Below, one piece after another: positions 24,961-36,361 of a DNA stretch of 64,000 bases (the stretch's first letter is position 1; every line of letters begins with the position of its first letter). A program made the translations under genes and the position numbers. The notes under the pieces are model-generated. The model saw only the letters and a program-made list of their open reading frames with translations. It made no database searches and had not been told where the DNA came from. This stretch comes from Megalonaias nervosa. Its lineage: Eukaryota > Mollusca > Bivalvia > Unionida > Unionidae. The DNA lies in NCBI GenBank assembly GCA_016617855.1, contig JAECUM010004446.1, forward strand, positions 31,318-95,317, read 5' to 3'.

Positions 24961-25200
24961 ATTCCAAATAATTATTTATTTGTTCATCATTACTGTTTTC
25001 CTTTGGATCCATACTATGTACTATTGCATTTATTTCAGTGTCGTGTTTCTTTAGTTAACAATCATTAGTACGAGAGGATAAAAAAAAATTTTCACTGTCA
25101 CTCCCATACGTGTTTGTTATTTCTTAAATCCCATTCAGTCTCAAAGGATGATAGCTCGATTATGTTACAATTGCATTTCTGTAATTTCTGCTTTTATTCC

Positions 25201-26019
25201 TTAACCCTTTACCTCATACAAGCGCCTTTGGACGCCTCTACTCCATTCGCATGGAAGCACCTTTTGACGCCTCTACAACATTCTCATGGAAGCGCCTTTT
25301 GATTCCTGCTGTAAACATCAGCCATTTTGAGCGGGTTTTCGTAGCACCACCTTCGGGGAAAAACCCCTATTAGATACTACATTCATTGGTGTGAATGACC
25401 ATTACGTCAGATCACGTGGTCACTGTTTATGCTCTGGTTGAAATCTGCTATTTAAATAACTGGGTCGTATTCTCCATTCTCCAAAATGGAGGTCGTGGAT
25501 TTCGTTCAGTATTTACTTAAGTTTTCACAATTAGAATCACAACTATGAAAGCTTCAATAACTAAGGCAAAGGCTCAGATACTGATATAGGAAGCCATTAG
25601 TTTTTATAAATTATCAAATTCAGCTGATTTAGTGATGTAGACGCAGACAAAGAACTTATAAATTTTGAGTATGAGAAATGGCAGCTACGGTTGGTCACGC
25701 GGCTTCACGTTCTTGACGGTGAACGAGTTCTCTCAAGATTTTAAAGCACATAAAAATTTCTTCTGTGAAAAATAATTAGACAGTTATAACGATCGGATTT
25801 TTCTCTTAAATCTTTCCATACATAGTGTATGTGTACCGAGAACGTAAAATGGTTAAAATTGCTGTTAAACGTAACATACACTTCACTGCTTAACAGGCTT
25901 ATGCATATGGAGTAGAACAGGTAATACGTGTTCTATTTATAGTGCACTGCACTGGGTAACTTTGCTACATGCGTATCGAAGGGCTAAAAAGCCATGCACT
26001 CTATGAGGTAAAGGGTTAA
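25201..26019 (+). mobile_element. piggyBac-type element family C, copy 1 (intact length)
   Basis: An 819-bp unit between TTAA repeats with terminal inverted repeat CCCTTTACCTCAT. It splits X2 between GCTTTTATTCC and AGTCCAAATTTTAC, which are contiguous in X1 except for small changes. It resembles copy 2 (30691-31472) along its whole length, so these two are relatively young. The interior has a short frame beginning Met-Glu-Val-Val-Asp-Phe-Val-Gln, perhaps the relic of a transposase start. Confidence 0.9.
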
Positions 26020-26413
26020 AGTCCAAATTTTACAGGTTATTTCTGCAAGACCTGCTTCAAGATCGTAAGGGTTGGCAAGTCTGGGACACAAAAACAAATT
26101 AGTCGATTTAGAGGTTGAAAAAGGTCAGCACTGGCTTGATGGTTAACGAGCCCTCTCAAGATTTTAAAACAAACAATTCTTCCATGAAAAGTAATTACAT
26201 AGCTATAATTTACTGTTTAACCATCTATAGATAACATGTACAAAAAAGGCAAAATGGTTCAAATCTATGTTTAACTTCACATGTAATACAATGCTAAAAG
26301 TTACTTCCAGGCTTGTTCACACTGTCATTTAGATAATGGGTGTTCAATTTATATTATACCATGTGTAGGTTGTCAATATACACAGTAAAAGACACCATTA
26401 AGAAAAGGGTTAA

Positions 26414-27306
26414 GCAAAATACTGACATTTCCCAATTTATACAAAATTGATTATTTCCAATTTCAAGCCTGTGTCCTTTTCCCAAAAATAGGTACAAAAA
26501 TCTCTTAAGACTTGAGGCTTTTACCACTCTTCTTTTGTGCATTATTATCCAACTCCTAGACACTATCAGACTGCTACCCCTACTTGGCAAGAAAAAAACA
26601 CCAGTCCCTGTGGCTAGCCATCATTATTTTTCAATCAGATATGGTTATTAAAGTCACGAGTCATATTTATATTTTTATTACAAATTCAGATATGAAAAAT
26701 AGTTTGAAGATTTGAATTCTATATAAAAACATTTCTAATCCCATACTGCCAAGAACGAAATGGCACACATAATCTTAACTATTTCCCTATCACTAACAGT
26801 ATATTCAATGCATGAATGTGCCTTGCCCCTGCATTGACCAATACACTTGTTAACAAGCACTTCTTGCCACCAGCGGGATGTATCTGCTTGCATGTTACCT
26901 GCATTAGACCTTTGTGACCCATGTAATGACAATACATACCTTGGATTGGCCATCTTGATGGCCTTTCCAGGCAACCCATATTCCACAAATAATTAGATTA
27001 CAATCAATCCTGTCCTAATGGTCACTATTAAATAATGGTCACAACAGCCATTCTAATATTACCTCAGGCAAATTTCTTATATAAATGTAGTGTGTAAAGG
27101 TCACCTGCTGTATGTGGTCAATGGCAGGTTGCTTCCTAATCGAAGAACAGTTTCTCCTTGCCTTAAGCCACTATCGATAGGTTTGAAATTTGGCCAAGTA
27201 GTTATGTGTTCAAACTTAATCGCTAGCATAGCATAAAGAGAAGGACAAAGTTTAGCATTTCACTGGTGTTTTATCCAATTTTCTTGCCAATCTTGCAAAA
27301 GTCATG
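26414..27306. other. No gene seen
   Basis: Short frames only on either strand. No repeat structure recognised. Confidence 0.4.
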
Positions 27307-28706
27307 TATCGTATTTGCTGCATGTTTTCGGACGGCAAAAAATAATTACTTTTTTTGTTGTCCAAATACATATTAAATTCTTTAATTAGGTGTCCGAAAA
27401 CAAATGGGAAGATAAATTTGTGCCCCCCTCGGTCCATAATGACGTGCTGCCATGAAGTAAAACAAGTATTTTTGTCTAACACAATGGAAAGGATAACGAA
27501 TGAAAAACAGGCATTACTTGCCTATTTTGTCTATTTGATATATATCCATCCACCAGAAAACGCAGCCATACATGTATTAGAGCCATGATTGTGTGCGTAT
27601 TTTCCAAAAGAACCACCATATTAGTAATTTTGCAATCCACAGCTTAACCCTCTACTAATCAGTGATCAATAAAATCTACCTAACAAACACAAGCAAGCTT
27701 TCTGTATAATTAACATATTAATACAAACTAAATTTAAAAAAATTGGAATTATAATTCTGAAGATATTTATGACAGAAACATTTTAGTATCGAGAGTAGAA
27801 ATACCGGTACATGTATGATGGCTAATCTTAGAGCACCAAGGGTGAGAGGCTCCATATGGGGTGAGTGTTGTACGCAAGCCAGGGAAGGGTAAAAATAACA
27901 AGCAAGTTGCAATATAGGAGTCGTTAACATGTTGGTATTTTTTTAAATAAAGGTGATCTATTTGTTGTGGTTCTCTGTTCTTTTTTCCCCACCTAGCCGA
28001 GGGTAGCCTCAAAATGAGTAGAGCCTGTCGACTCGAAACAATCGACTGCTCAAAGATTGTTTTGATGCATGTTGGAGATTTCAGGGTGTCTAGGTGATAA
28101 TTGTTCATACTATAATTTGTGGGATTTCTTTGACAGGTGTGTTCGGAAATAAAAGGCAGCCATCTAGATTTCGTTAAAAGAGCGCACAATGTACCAAACA
28201 TGAAGCACCCACAATCAATATTTATCGTCTACAAAGAGGTTTATTACCTGTAGAACAATACATTTTAACCATGGTACATAATGCCTCAGGAATAAGGGGT
28301 TGTATTTGTTGCACGATGCCAATGAATTTACTAATCTATACCGACTCTCTGATGTATTGTTTAATGATATAAAGCAGGGGTCATGGTTTCAAATCAAAGC
28401 CATAACTGTCACGCCTGCTTGATGTGGTTTCGTGTGTAACGATGTCTACACTGACAACCAATCCTTGGAAGTTCATGATCACATTAAATAATTGGCGACC
28501 AAATGAAGCGAACTTTGTATCAGTTACATTAAAGGCAAACACTGTGAATTTTACTTTAAAACGACGCAGATCTTCTTAGACTGTGTCTGAAAACATAAAC
28601 TGTAGAAAAAATTATAGCGAAGCAACGTCCGAAAAATTACAAGGCATTTAAATATTATATTTGCCAAAGAAAAAATGGTGTCCGAAAACATACCATAAAT
28701 ACTGTA
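27307..28706. mobile_element. Candidate DNA transposon with TGTTTTCGGAC subterminal motifs
   Basis: The left end TATCGTATTTGCTGCATGTT and the right end (reverse complement TACAGTATTTATGGTATGTT) align, both followed by TTCGGAC. The motif GTCCGAAAA recurs inside (about 27390, 28629 and 28680, with a variant at 28585), as expected for subterminal binding repeats. The target duplication is unclear. No transposase seen. The 144-residue minus frame at 27767-28201 has no family features. Confidence 0.4.
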
Positions 28707-30364
28707 GATATAAACATCACCGAGACTGAAGGAAATTATGACTTTTATATATGCATGGTTGTGTATATATAATCAATCAATTGCAAGAAAAAAAATTTTT
28801 TTTAAAACTGCCAATATTCCCAAGCAGTGATGTATCTAGGTCTTTAAAGTAGGAGGACAATGTGTTCCCCTACTAAAAATTATGGGGGACATTGAGAAAA
28901 GTTAAAATTCAGCTCAATCAGCGTCAACTCTTTACCTTCTCAAGTACTTACTGCCCTACTTTCTAAGCCTGATAAGCAGCCTGTAGGCTGAACCCCAGAG
29001 CATCATAATGGCTGCCTGAGTGAGAGCTTCTTGAGTTAGTGCACATGCTGTCTACATTTTCTATATCAATCTTGTTCCATGCAAACTATGTAATTTAATG
29101 AAAACTAAAATTGTAAACACTTATCAAAGTTTTGTGCCACTTATTTCCACCAACACGTACATATAATCCTCAGGAATCAATGTTTATATTCACATATTCA
29201 TAATAAAAAAATATACCTGAAGATAGCTGTTGTGTTTATAATGTATAGTAGACTACTTTTCTAACCACTATTCTGCACAACTGGAATATTCCTTTGGGAA
29301 TAAACTGTAAAAGGAAATCAATCTCCCTTGCATTTGGTCTAAAATAAATATTGTCCCTGAATCTACTGTAAGGTCGTCCACATGCAGTATATCCCCCAGG
29401 GGTGTAAAATTGAAGGTTAAAAAAAAAACCTTGGTGTCAGAACTGGGGGTCAAATAAAAAATGTACTGACAAATTTCCATCTGACCCGTACTTTTTCAGC
29501 TTGAAATAGGATATTGCAACTTGCACAACATACTCTCCCTCTCTCTAAAAATACAAATAAACCAACATGCACAATTAACCAAGAATAATTTTATATGTTC
29601 ATCTTTCTTTTAGTTTAAAGTCATACTTTTAACAGTCTCATGATCTTTTTGCAGCAATATTATAGACCAACACATTATGTATTAGCCAATACAAAATGCC
29701 AAATAAATCTTTTAAACCAAATGGTAGTTAATTTACTTTCGGTCATAAAATGTGTACTATCACCGGTTTCATTGTACTTAATCCTAGAACACATTTATCC
29801 AAAAATCAATGGCTAATGATTCATCTTCTTTTTAATAAGTTACACTTTAACTTTTAGATCTTTATTTTATTGCAGCAAAGTTAAAAACCAACAAAATCGG
29901 CAATGACCCCTGACTTGGTAATCCAAATAACGCATTTGTCTCTACAAGTTTACTGATTTCTTTGTTGTGAAAGAATGTCTTGGGTGATAGTGTGTTCTCC
30001 AGGTATCTTGTGGCGAACAAGGGCAGTATTTTTAAAATTCTTAAACCCTGTCACGAAAGGATTATTCACTTTTGCAGTCTTCACAATCACATGATCACAA
30101 GTCACACCAGTAATCCCAATGGATGTGCCGTATTCCAGTCAAGGGAATAATTTTCTCCATTTTTCATTAAAGTTAGATCCACAGTTACTCTTTTCTGTTC
30201 TGCTTCTTTCTTCACTAATGATTCTTAATGCACGCCGTTTTAATCTGGAGATCACTTTCTACTGCAACAAGCATTGAGGTTAAACATCTGGACGACATCT
30301 TGCTGAGCTCAATGGAAATTGCATGAGAGCTCGTGAGATTAGGGGAAGCTACTCCATCATAACA
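28707..30364. other. No gene seen
   Basis: A motif CTTGGTGTCAGAACTGGGGGT at about 29430 is repeated in variant form at about 32895 and 32935. At 28926 the stretch AACTCTTTACCTTCT resembles the one at window base 5, hinting at a further dispersed family. No protein-like frame. Confidence 0.4.
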
Positions 30365-30375
30365 ATGCCTATGCT

Positions 30376-30471
30376 AGTCTAGTTCCTTGTTTTGCAAGCT
30401 CCCTGCATTGCACTCCGCTATACGAATAAGGGAGTGCAATGCAGGTAGCATATGAAGCAGGGAACCAGACT
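30376..30471. mobile_element. 96-bp foldback MITE with 11-bp target duplication
   Basis: The whole element is an imperfect hairpin: left arm AGTCTAGTTCC...TGCATTGCACTCC, right arm GGAGTGCAATGCA...GGAACCAGACT, central loop about 14 bases. It is flanked by identical 11-mers ATGCCTATGCT (30365-30375 and 30472-30482). Duplications of 9-11 bp are typical of Mutator-like (MULE) elements, so it may be a tiny MULE-mobilised MITE (inference). Confidence 0.85.
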
Positions 30472-30690
30472 ATGCCTATGCTCGAAGTATACATGATGCC
30501 ATCCCTCCAAAGCATTGGATATTAAAAAAATCTTGATTGCATTATACAAATCCTTTGTGCAAAAAAACGTGTGTCAATTTTCTGCAGCATGCATCGCTGA
30601 CGCACAAATGTGCGTAAAGCGAATCACTGACATGTAATGGTCCCACATGTTCCAACCAAAAAAGATCGTGCGTTTCCTAGGGAAATTATA

Positions 30691-31472
30691 TTAACCCTTT
30701 ACCTCACGAGTGCATGGCATTTTAGCCCTTCGATACGCATGTAGCAAAGTTACCCAGTGCAGTGCGCTATAAATATAACACCTGTTACCTATTCTACTCC
30801 ATACACATAGGCCTGTTAAGCAGTGAAGTGTATGTTACGTTTAACAGCAATTTTAACCATTTTACATTTTTGGTACACATATATTATGTATGGAAAGATT
30901 TAAGAGAAAAATCCGATCGTTATAACTGTCTAATTATTTTTCACAGAAGAAATTTTTATGTGCTTTAAAATCTTGAGAGAACTCGTTCACCGTCAAGTCA
31001 GTGAAGCCATGCGACCAACTGTACCTGCCATTTCTCATACTCGAAATTTACAAGTTCTTTGTCTGCATCTACATCACTAAATCAGCTGAATTTGACAATT
31101 TATAAAAACTAATGGCTTCCTATATCAGTATCTGAGCCTTTACCTAAGTTATTGAAGCTTTCATAGTTGTGATTCTAATCGTGAAAACTTAAGTACTGAA
31201 CGAAATCCACGACCTCCATTTTTGGAGAGTGGAGAATACAACCCAGTTACTTTAAATAGCATATTTCGACCAGAGCATAAACAGCGACCAAGTGATCTGA
31301 TGTAATGCTCATTCACACCAACGAATGTAGTATCTAATAGGGGGTTTTCCCCGAAGGTGGCGCTACAAAAACCCCGCTCAAAATGGCTGATGTTTACAGC
31401 AGACATCGAAAGGCGCTTCCATAAGAATGTTGTAGAGGCGTCAAAAGGCGCTTGCATGAGGTAAAGGGTTAA
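30691..31472 (-). mobile_element. piggyBac-type element family C, copy 2
   Basis: A 782-bp unit between TTAA repeats with ends CCCTTTACCTCA. It is an inverted, full-length relative of copy 1, including ACGGTGAACGAGTTCTCTCA (here inverted) and the Lys-Phe-Ser-x-Leu-Glu-Ser-Gln-Leu frame end. The 119-residue minus frame at 31161-31520 runs through the terminal repeat and is not a gene. Confidence 0.9.
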
Positions 31473-33284
31473 ATGCGAACCTGAACTGCTTTGTTGCAAG
31501 TTCATACATGCCACTCCCACTCCCGAGAGGTATAAGTGTAATTATTACAAATATAAGTGGCAAAAAGTGCAATCTGAGCATAAAGAGTGATTTATATATT
31601 ACATGCCATAATTACAACAAAAAAAAAAACGTATGAAAAATGTACATTCATTTCTTCTACTTATTTCTGTTCTTTAAAATTCTTGTTATAAATCAGCTAA
31701 ATCCATGTTGAATGGTATGAGAATACAGACAAAAAACAAAATGATATATTTATACACAACGTTCACTTTAATTACTCTATATCACGTTTAACTTTCGCTC
31801 AAAGGTCGTAAAGTGAAGTCCACAAATTCTGAATGCTGTATATTACTGCAGAATTCCTCTTTCAAAATTTGTAAAACGCCATTGATTTGCCCTTTTCTTG
31901 ATGCAACATGTTCTTCAATTTAACAAAATCCCTCTTCTCTAACATTTTTCAGCCATAAACATCCACCACAAGTCACATCAAAAAAACCCGTTTCACCTGA
32001 TAATATTTGGCGCCTTGTTTTTCCACTATAGACTGGTCCGCTACGTAAGTGTGTATCAAACTATAATTAATCTGTGACAAAAAGTTTCAAATTCAAGAAA
32101 CCCATCTTGTTTTCTTTGAAGCATAAACAGTTACTTATACTATAAATAAAACAGAAGGAAACTGTTCAAGTACATAGCCAAATGGTTGCACAGATCAGTA
32201 GACCAAGGTCTGCATTGGATCAATGTCACATGACACGAGCCTCAAACTGTACTTGTTATTATGTGTCTTGCTTGCTCCTGACATTGCCAGATATAATCTT
32301 TGATCTAACTCAAAAACATGTACTTTAAAAAAAAAAAAATTTAAAAAAAAAAAATTTTTAAACATAACTAAACGGATACCCAATTATAGCCCATTTTATT
32401 ACCCAGGTGATTATTAACGGGTGGAACCCGAGTACCAGGATACTCATTGTCACCTTCAGTCAGGTTTAAGATAAAATGAATAAATAAGAATAAAGAAATG
32501 TATATGCCCCTTCAGACAGAAGCACAAAACAAGATCCATATGCAGATTAAGGAAAACAGAATACAATCAGAAACAGATTAATGCTTATACAACCAGATGT
32601 GACATTCTTTAAAGGTTTGGATTTCAATATACCTCTAACAGTGTGAAGCAGGAAGAAAGTGATACAGAAGCATTCAGTAACTGTTGAACTATGGCGGTTT
32701 CCTCCTCTTCCTTTTCCTACTCCACTCATTTTGGTTACAAGAGGGGAAGCTCCTCCCTTTAGATAAAATCCTGGCAGAATCTCTGCTTATATCATATGTG
32801 GGAAACAAATCTGGAATGTCTCTTTTTTATGCAGAGATATTTAAACAGGGACTTGACATGCCAACAGCGGTGCACGAGTGAGTAAAAAATAACTTTGGTG
32901 TCAGAAATGGGGTTCAGATTGAGTAAAAAAAACAATCCTTTGTGTCATAACTAGGGGGTCAAATTAAAAATTTAGGAGTCTCTGAAGCACAAATAAGGTT
33001 CAAGGTAAACAGTCAGCAGGTACAGTACATTATTTTCAGTCAACACATTTTGAGGCTAGTATTCAATTCAGTGCACTGAACTTGCATATTAAACAGGCAC
33101 ATCAGTGCTAAAGTTATACTCTAAGCAAGGTGTAGCTTGTCAGAAATACATATCTAATCTTACATTAGTCGCATTAGAATTGTGAGAAGTGCCCTCCCTT
33201 GTGATATAATATATGGTATGTACATAATGTAAAGGCAATATTTATGCCATAATACAAGCCCCTGTGCTCTGGATCAAAGTCTGC
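31473..33284. other. No gene seen
   Basis: A- and T-rich runs near 32330. Two variants of the TTTGGTGTCAGAAATGGGG motif at about 32.9 kb. No recognisable protein. Confidence 0.4.
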
Positions 33285-33294
33285 AAGGATGAGA

Positions 33295-33549
33295 TTGTTG
33301 TTGTTGTTGTTATAGGGTTTAACGCCATTTTTCAGCACAAGATAGGCTATACATGGCGGGCAGTATTAATGGTGGAGAAAGAACCCGGGAGTACCCGGAA
33401 AGAACAACCGACCCACGAGAAGCTACCGGCAAGCTTTCTCACATGACCACATTGGCCGAGACCGAGACTTGAACCCACGCAGACAGAGGTGAGATGGCAG
33501 TGATCCATAACGGTGAGCGCTTTAGACCACTCGGCCACTCAGGGCACCC
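33295..33549 (-). mobile_element. SINE-I, full length, tRNA-Leu-like head
   Basis: On the minus strand the head carries an A-box TGGCCGAGTGGTCTAA and a B-box GGGTTCAAGTC. The family body follows (GTGAGAAAGCTTGCCGGTAG, then ATGTATAGCCTATC) and then a (AAC)n tail. Target duplication AAGGATGAGA at 33285-33294 and 33550-33559. This is the reference copy for the family in this window. It would have been copied by LINE machinery and transcribed by RNA polymerase III from the internal boxes. Confidence 0.92.
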
Positions 33550-33559
33550 AAGGATGAGA

Positions 33560-36361
33560 CGACAACTGTAGTGGTGAATGAAAAGAAAAAATCAACTTCT
33601 TGGACACTGATGTTAAGAGAGTTTTATGACTTAAAACACCACATTTACAAATACCAAACAGACTCTATGTTTTATCTAATACTGAGGAAAATTTTATTAG
33701 TAAAGACGTGTATATCAGTCTAACAGAATCTTAAGTTCTAGATGCATTTTCTCCACCAAACAACCCATTGTTTTATATTACTTAATACCACAATGCATTA
33801 AACATCTTATGTGATTTTTTTTTTTTTTTTTAAGAATCAGTTTAAATGAGGAAACAAATTACATTAAAACCCTTTCCTTGCAGTTCTACTCTTCAAATGT
33901 TTGAAAGGATATAAAATAAAGTACAGTATAACTGAAAAAATTAAGCCAATATATCTGAAATGTTTGCCTGTTTCTATCTTCAGTTTTACATGGAAACTGA
34001 GTACGTGTCATCAACTTCAAGTCCATCACAAGCTTTTACTGTAACTGTTTAGTCTTTAATGTCATACCATATAGGAAAGGTCACTACACACCCTCACCAT
34101 ATAACAACCCACCATTACCTTGATTTGCGATTCACATCCACAACAATAAACAATCATCACCTGTTCTGTGTAGTCAAATGATGTATAATCTGATAACATT
34201 ATCAACTTGCTACTTCTATCCCCTCAAACTATACCTTGCTTCTCTGAAGATGCATACTGATCAAACAAGTCAGGTTCTATTCTCCCACTAACATTTTAAA
34301 GGAGAGACTGCACCATGTAAAATAAAGATTTTATAATGAAAGTAAAATCACAAGTAAACAAGGGAGGTGCTTGCCAATATCATACATACAATTTTTCCTT
34401 TTTTAAAATGTTTTTGTGAATTTTTTGGCAACCTAGAGCAACTCTAATGCACATCCAAGAATAGACCCTGAAAAGCTGACCCTACAAAGAACTTCATATA
34501 AACACTGCTCAATAAGGTTGGCTAATATAAGATATATTTACAAATTTTGAATATGAGTGCACTGTAGGAGCAACTTTTTTTTAGTAAATCAGAGCATGCC
34601 CTCAAATTACTCTCCACACACCTCAACATACTATCTCAGTGTGAGAATTCAAGAATTAATTGCTATTTCTTTTTTTGGTATGCTGTCCATGCATCAGAAA
34701 AATGCACTTTCAACTGCATGACAGCTTTCACATCGTCAGCCCTCCCCAAATGTCTGAAAATGGAATTCAGCCAAAAATTACTTGCTGCTATATCCGGTCT
34801 TTACACAGCATTTGGCAAAGCTTGGATCTGTGCTTCTACAGGAAGCTAGTGCATTGTAATGGTGATATATATCAGGGACTGGTGCATCATCAGGCGATTT
34901 AACAGTTCTCTACAACTTTTGGCAACAATCTGGAGGCATAAAAATGTAGTGACACTAGCTGAGTAATGTACAGTTCTGGGATGGCACTGGCTTTAAGAAA
35001 AAGTTGTCATCCCAAAAAAGTCACCAACCAAACTATTTTGTCATCAAATTTCTAAAAAGGTCACCATGCAAGGAGTAATTATTTTTCCTAATAACCTCTG
35101 ATCATAGTTTGCAGTTTAAGGTCAGCCATGTATTATGCATATGTCAATTTCATTCATCTGCTGGCATCCTTCAAAAAGTAAAACTCCGTCAACCAGGGGT
35201 TCTGAAATTTATTTTTACTGGACTTTGCTTCATAAATCGCCTTAAAGAAATTAATCACCCTTGAACACTATTCCAACAAATTAAATAAAATCTAACTTCA
35301 AAGAAATGTTGTCACTGTTACATGAAAGCAATGATAGTAATAGTATTTCTTCTCCCACATGCATCTCTGATTTACCTACAATGGGTTGTTCCACTTCATG
35401 ATCTTTACTTTGCTTATTAGCACAATGTGCTCACCCACTGCAGTCTCCAAACACATCTCCCTAGCTGCTGATGGCCAATTAAGTAATATGTGATCTGGTG
35501 GTTTATACCTGACCTCTTTGCTTTTAATTGCAACTATTTAAACTGCCCAAAGGATAGTTTTACATCAGCTCCAATCTCATCTGTTACCACTGATACATGC
35601 TACATGTATATAATGAAGTGGTGTTTATTTTCTTTCTATTTTCACCATTTCTAACTTATATTTACCAATGTCAGTATACAGTTCTGATTGAGACTGCATT
35701 TGCTTAATATTTATACAGACCGATTGGTACTTCAAAGGTAATCGGTTTTCCTTGAAGTTACAGCAAAACTATTTTGTTCTACTATATTTGTCAAAAAAAT
35801 AAATAAAAAGAATTGGCCATCATCTGGTCAATTGTAGCCTTTCCCTTTCCAGCCTTCAGAGATTGGTCAATTGTAACTTGTCCAGTAACATGACTATTTC
35901 AGTGCATCACAGCATGCAGTACTGAGGCCAAATGTCCACGTAAGCAGATTATGATATAACAATGAACTGTTAACATGGTTTGTCAATATGCACAATGGAT
36001 TTGTTTATGTAACAATTGATGCCATACATTTTATATCCAAGCTTCCTTTCATATGCCTTTGAATTTCTCTACCCCAAACCCAAAATTGTATTTGCACTTT
36101 TAACATCCAAAAATATTGTCACAAAAAAAAAAAACATCACCAGATGGTATATTTCGTTGCCAGTAAGGAAAAATATTTGCCATCTGTGACACTGGTGAAG
36201 CCGAGCACAATGATTACAGGTTACCTGGACAATTGGGCCTGTTGCTGAAAATATATTGCATACTAAACTAAGAGGGGGGAAGAACCCCTTGTTACAAAAA
36301 AATAAGGGGGAGTATTTCTTTCGGCTCTCCTCTGTTAGAGCTCTAATGAAATCAAAACCTA
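33560..36361. other. No gene seen
   Basis: Long AT-rich stretch with short frames only. Nothing recognisable on either strand, including the 80-residue plus frame at 34660-34902. Confidence 0.4.

Larger units (their letters stand above)
22028..26083 (+). mobile_element. Element X2, longer relative of X1, itself interrupted
   Basis: The left part (22028 to about 22700) aligns block by block with X1 (for example TTTTCAGTAAGGT, CCAAACCCTA, GAAGTTAGTCTG/AAGTTAGTCTGG). The right part (about 25160-25200 plus 26020-26083) aligns with the X1 end, closing with TCGTAAGGGTTGGCAAGTCTG. Flanking AGAAAC and GGACAC may be a decayed 6-bp duplication. Between lie about 2.4 kb absent from X1 and the inserted family C copy 1. 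The 2.4 kb is either the interior of a longer X element or a further insertion. No transposase domain recognised in it. Confidence 0.65.
20764..26413 (+). mobile_element. piggyBac-type element family C, copy 3, split by nested insertions
   Basis: The outer ends are TTAACCCTTTACCTTG (20764) and AAAAGGGTTAA (ending 26413), TTAA at both sides. Homology to copy 1 is present in three pieces: 20764-20881, 21663-22027 and 26084-26413. Together they total about 810 bp, the size of the uninterrupted copy 1 (819 bp). The gaps are filled by elements X1 and X2. This copy is the most diverged of the three, so it is the oldest layer. Confidence 0.8.

Noticed and set aside
27767..28201. 144-codon minus frame as a gene
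   Set aside because: Lies within a candidate transposon, has no recognisable domain and no splice context.
33455..33549. tRNA-Leu gene candidate
   Set aside because: It is the head of a SINE with a (AAC)n tail and a target duplication.
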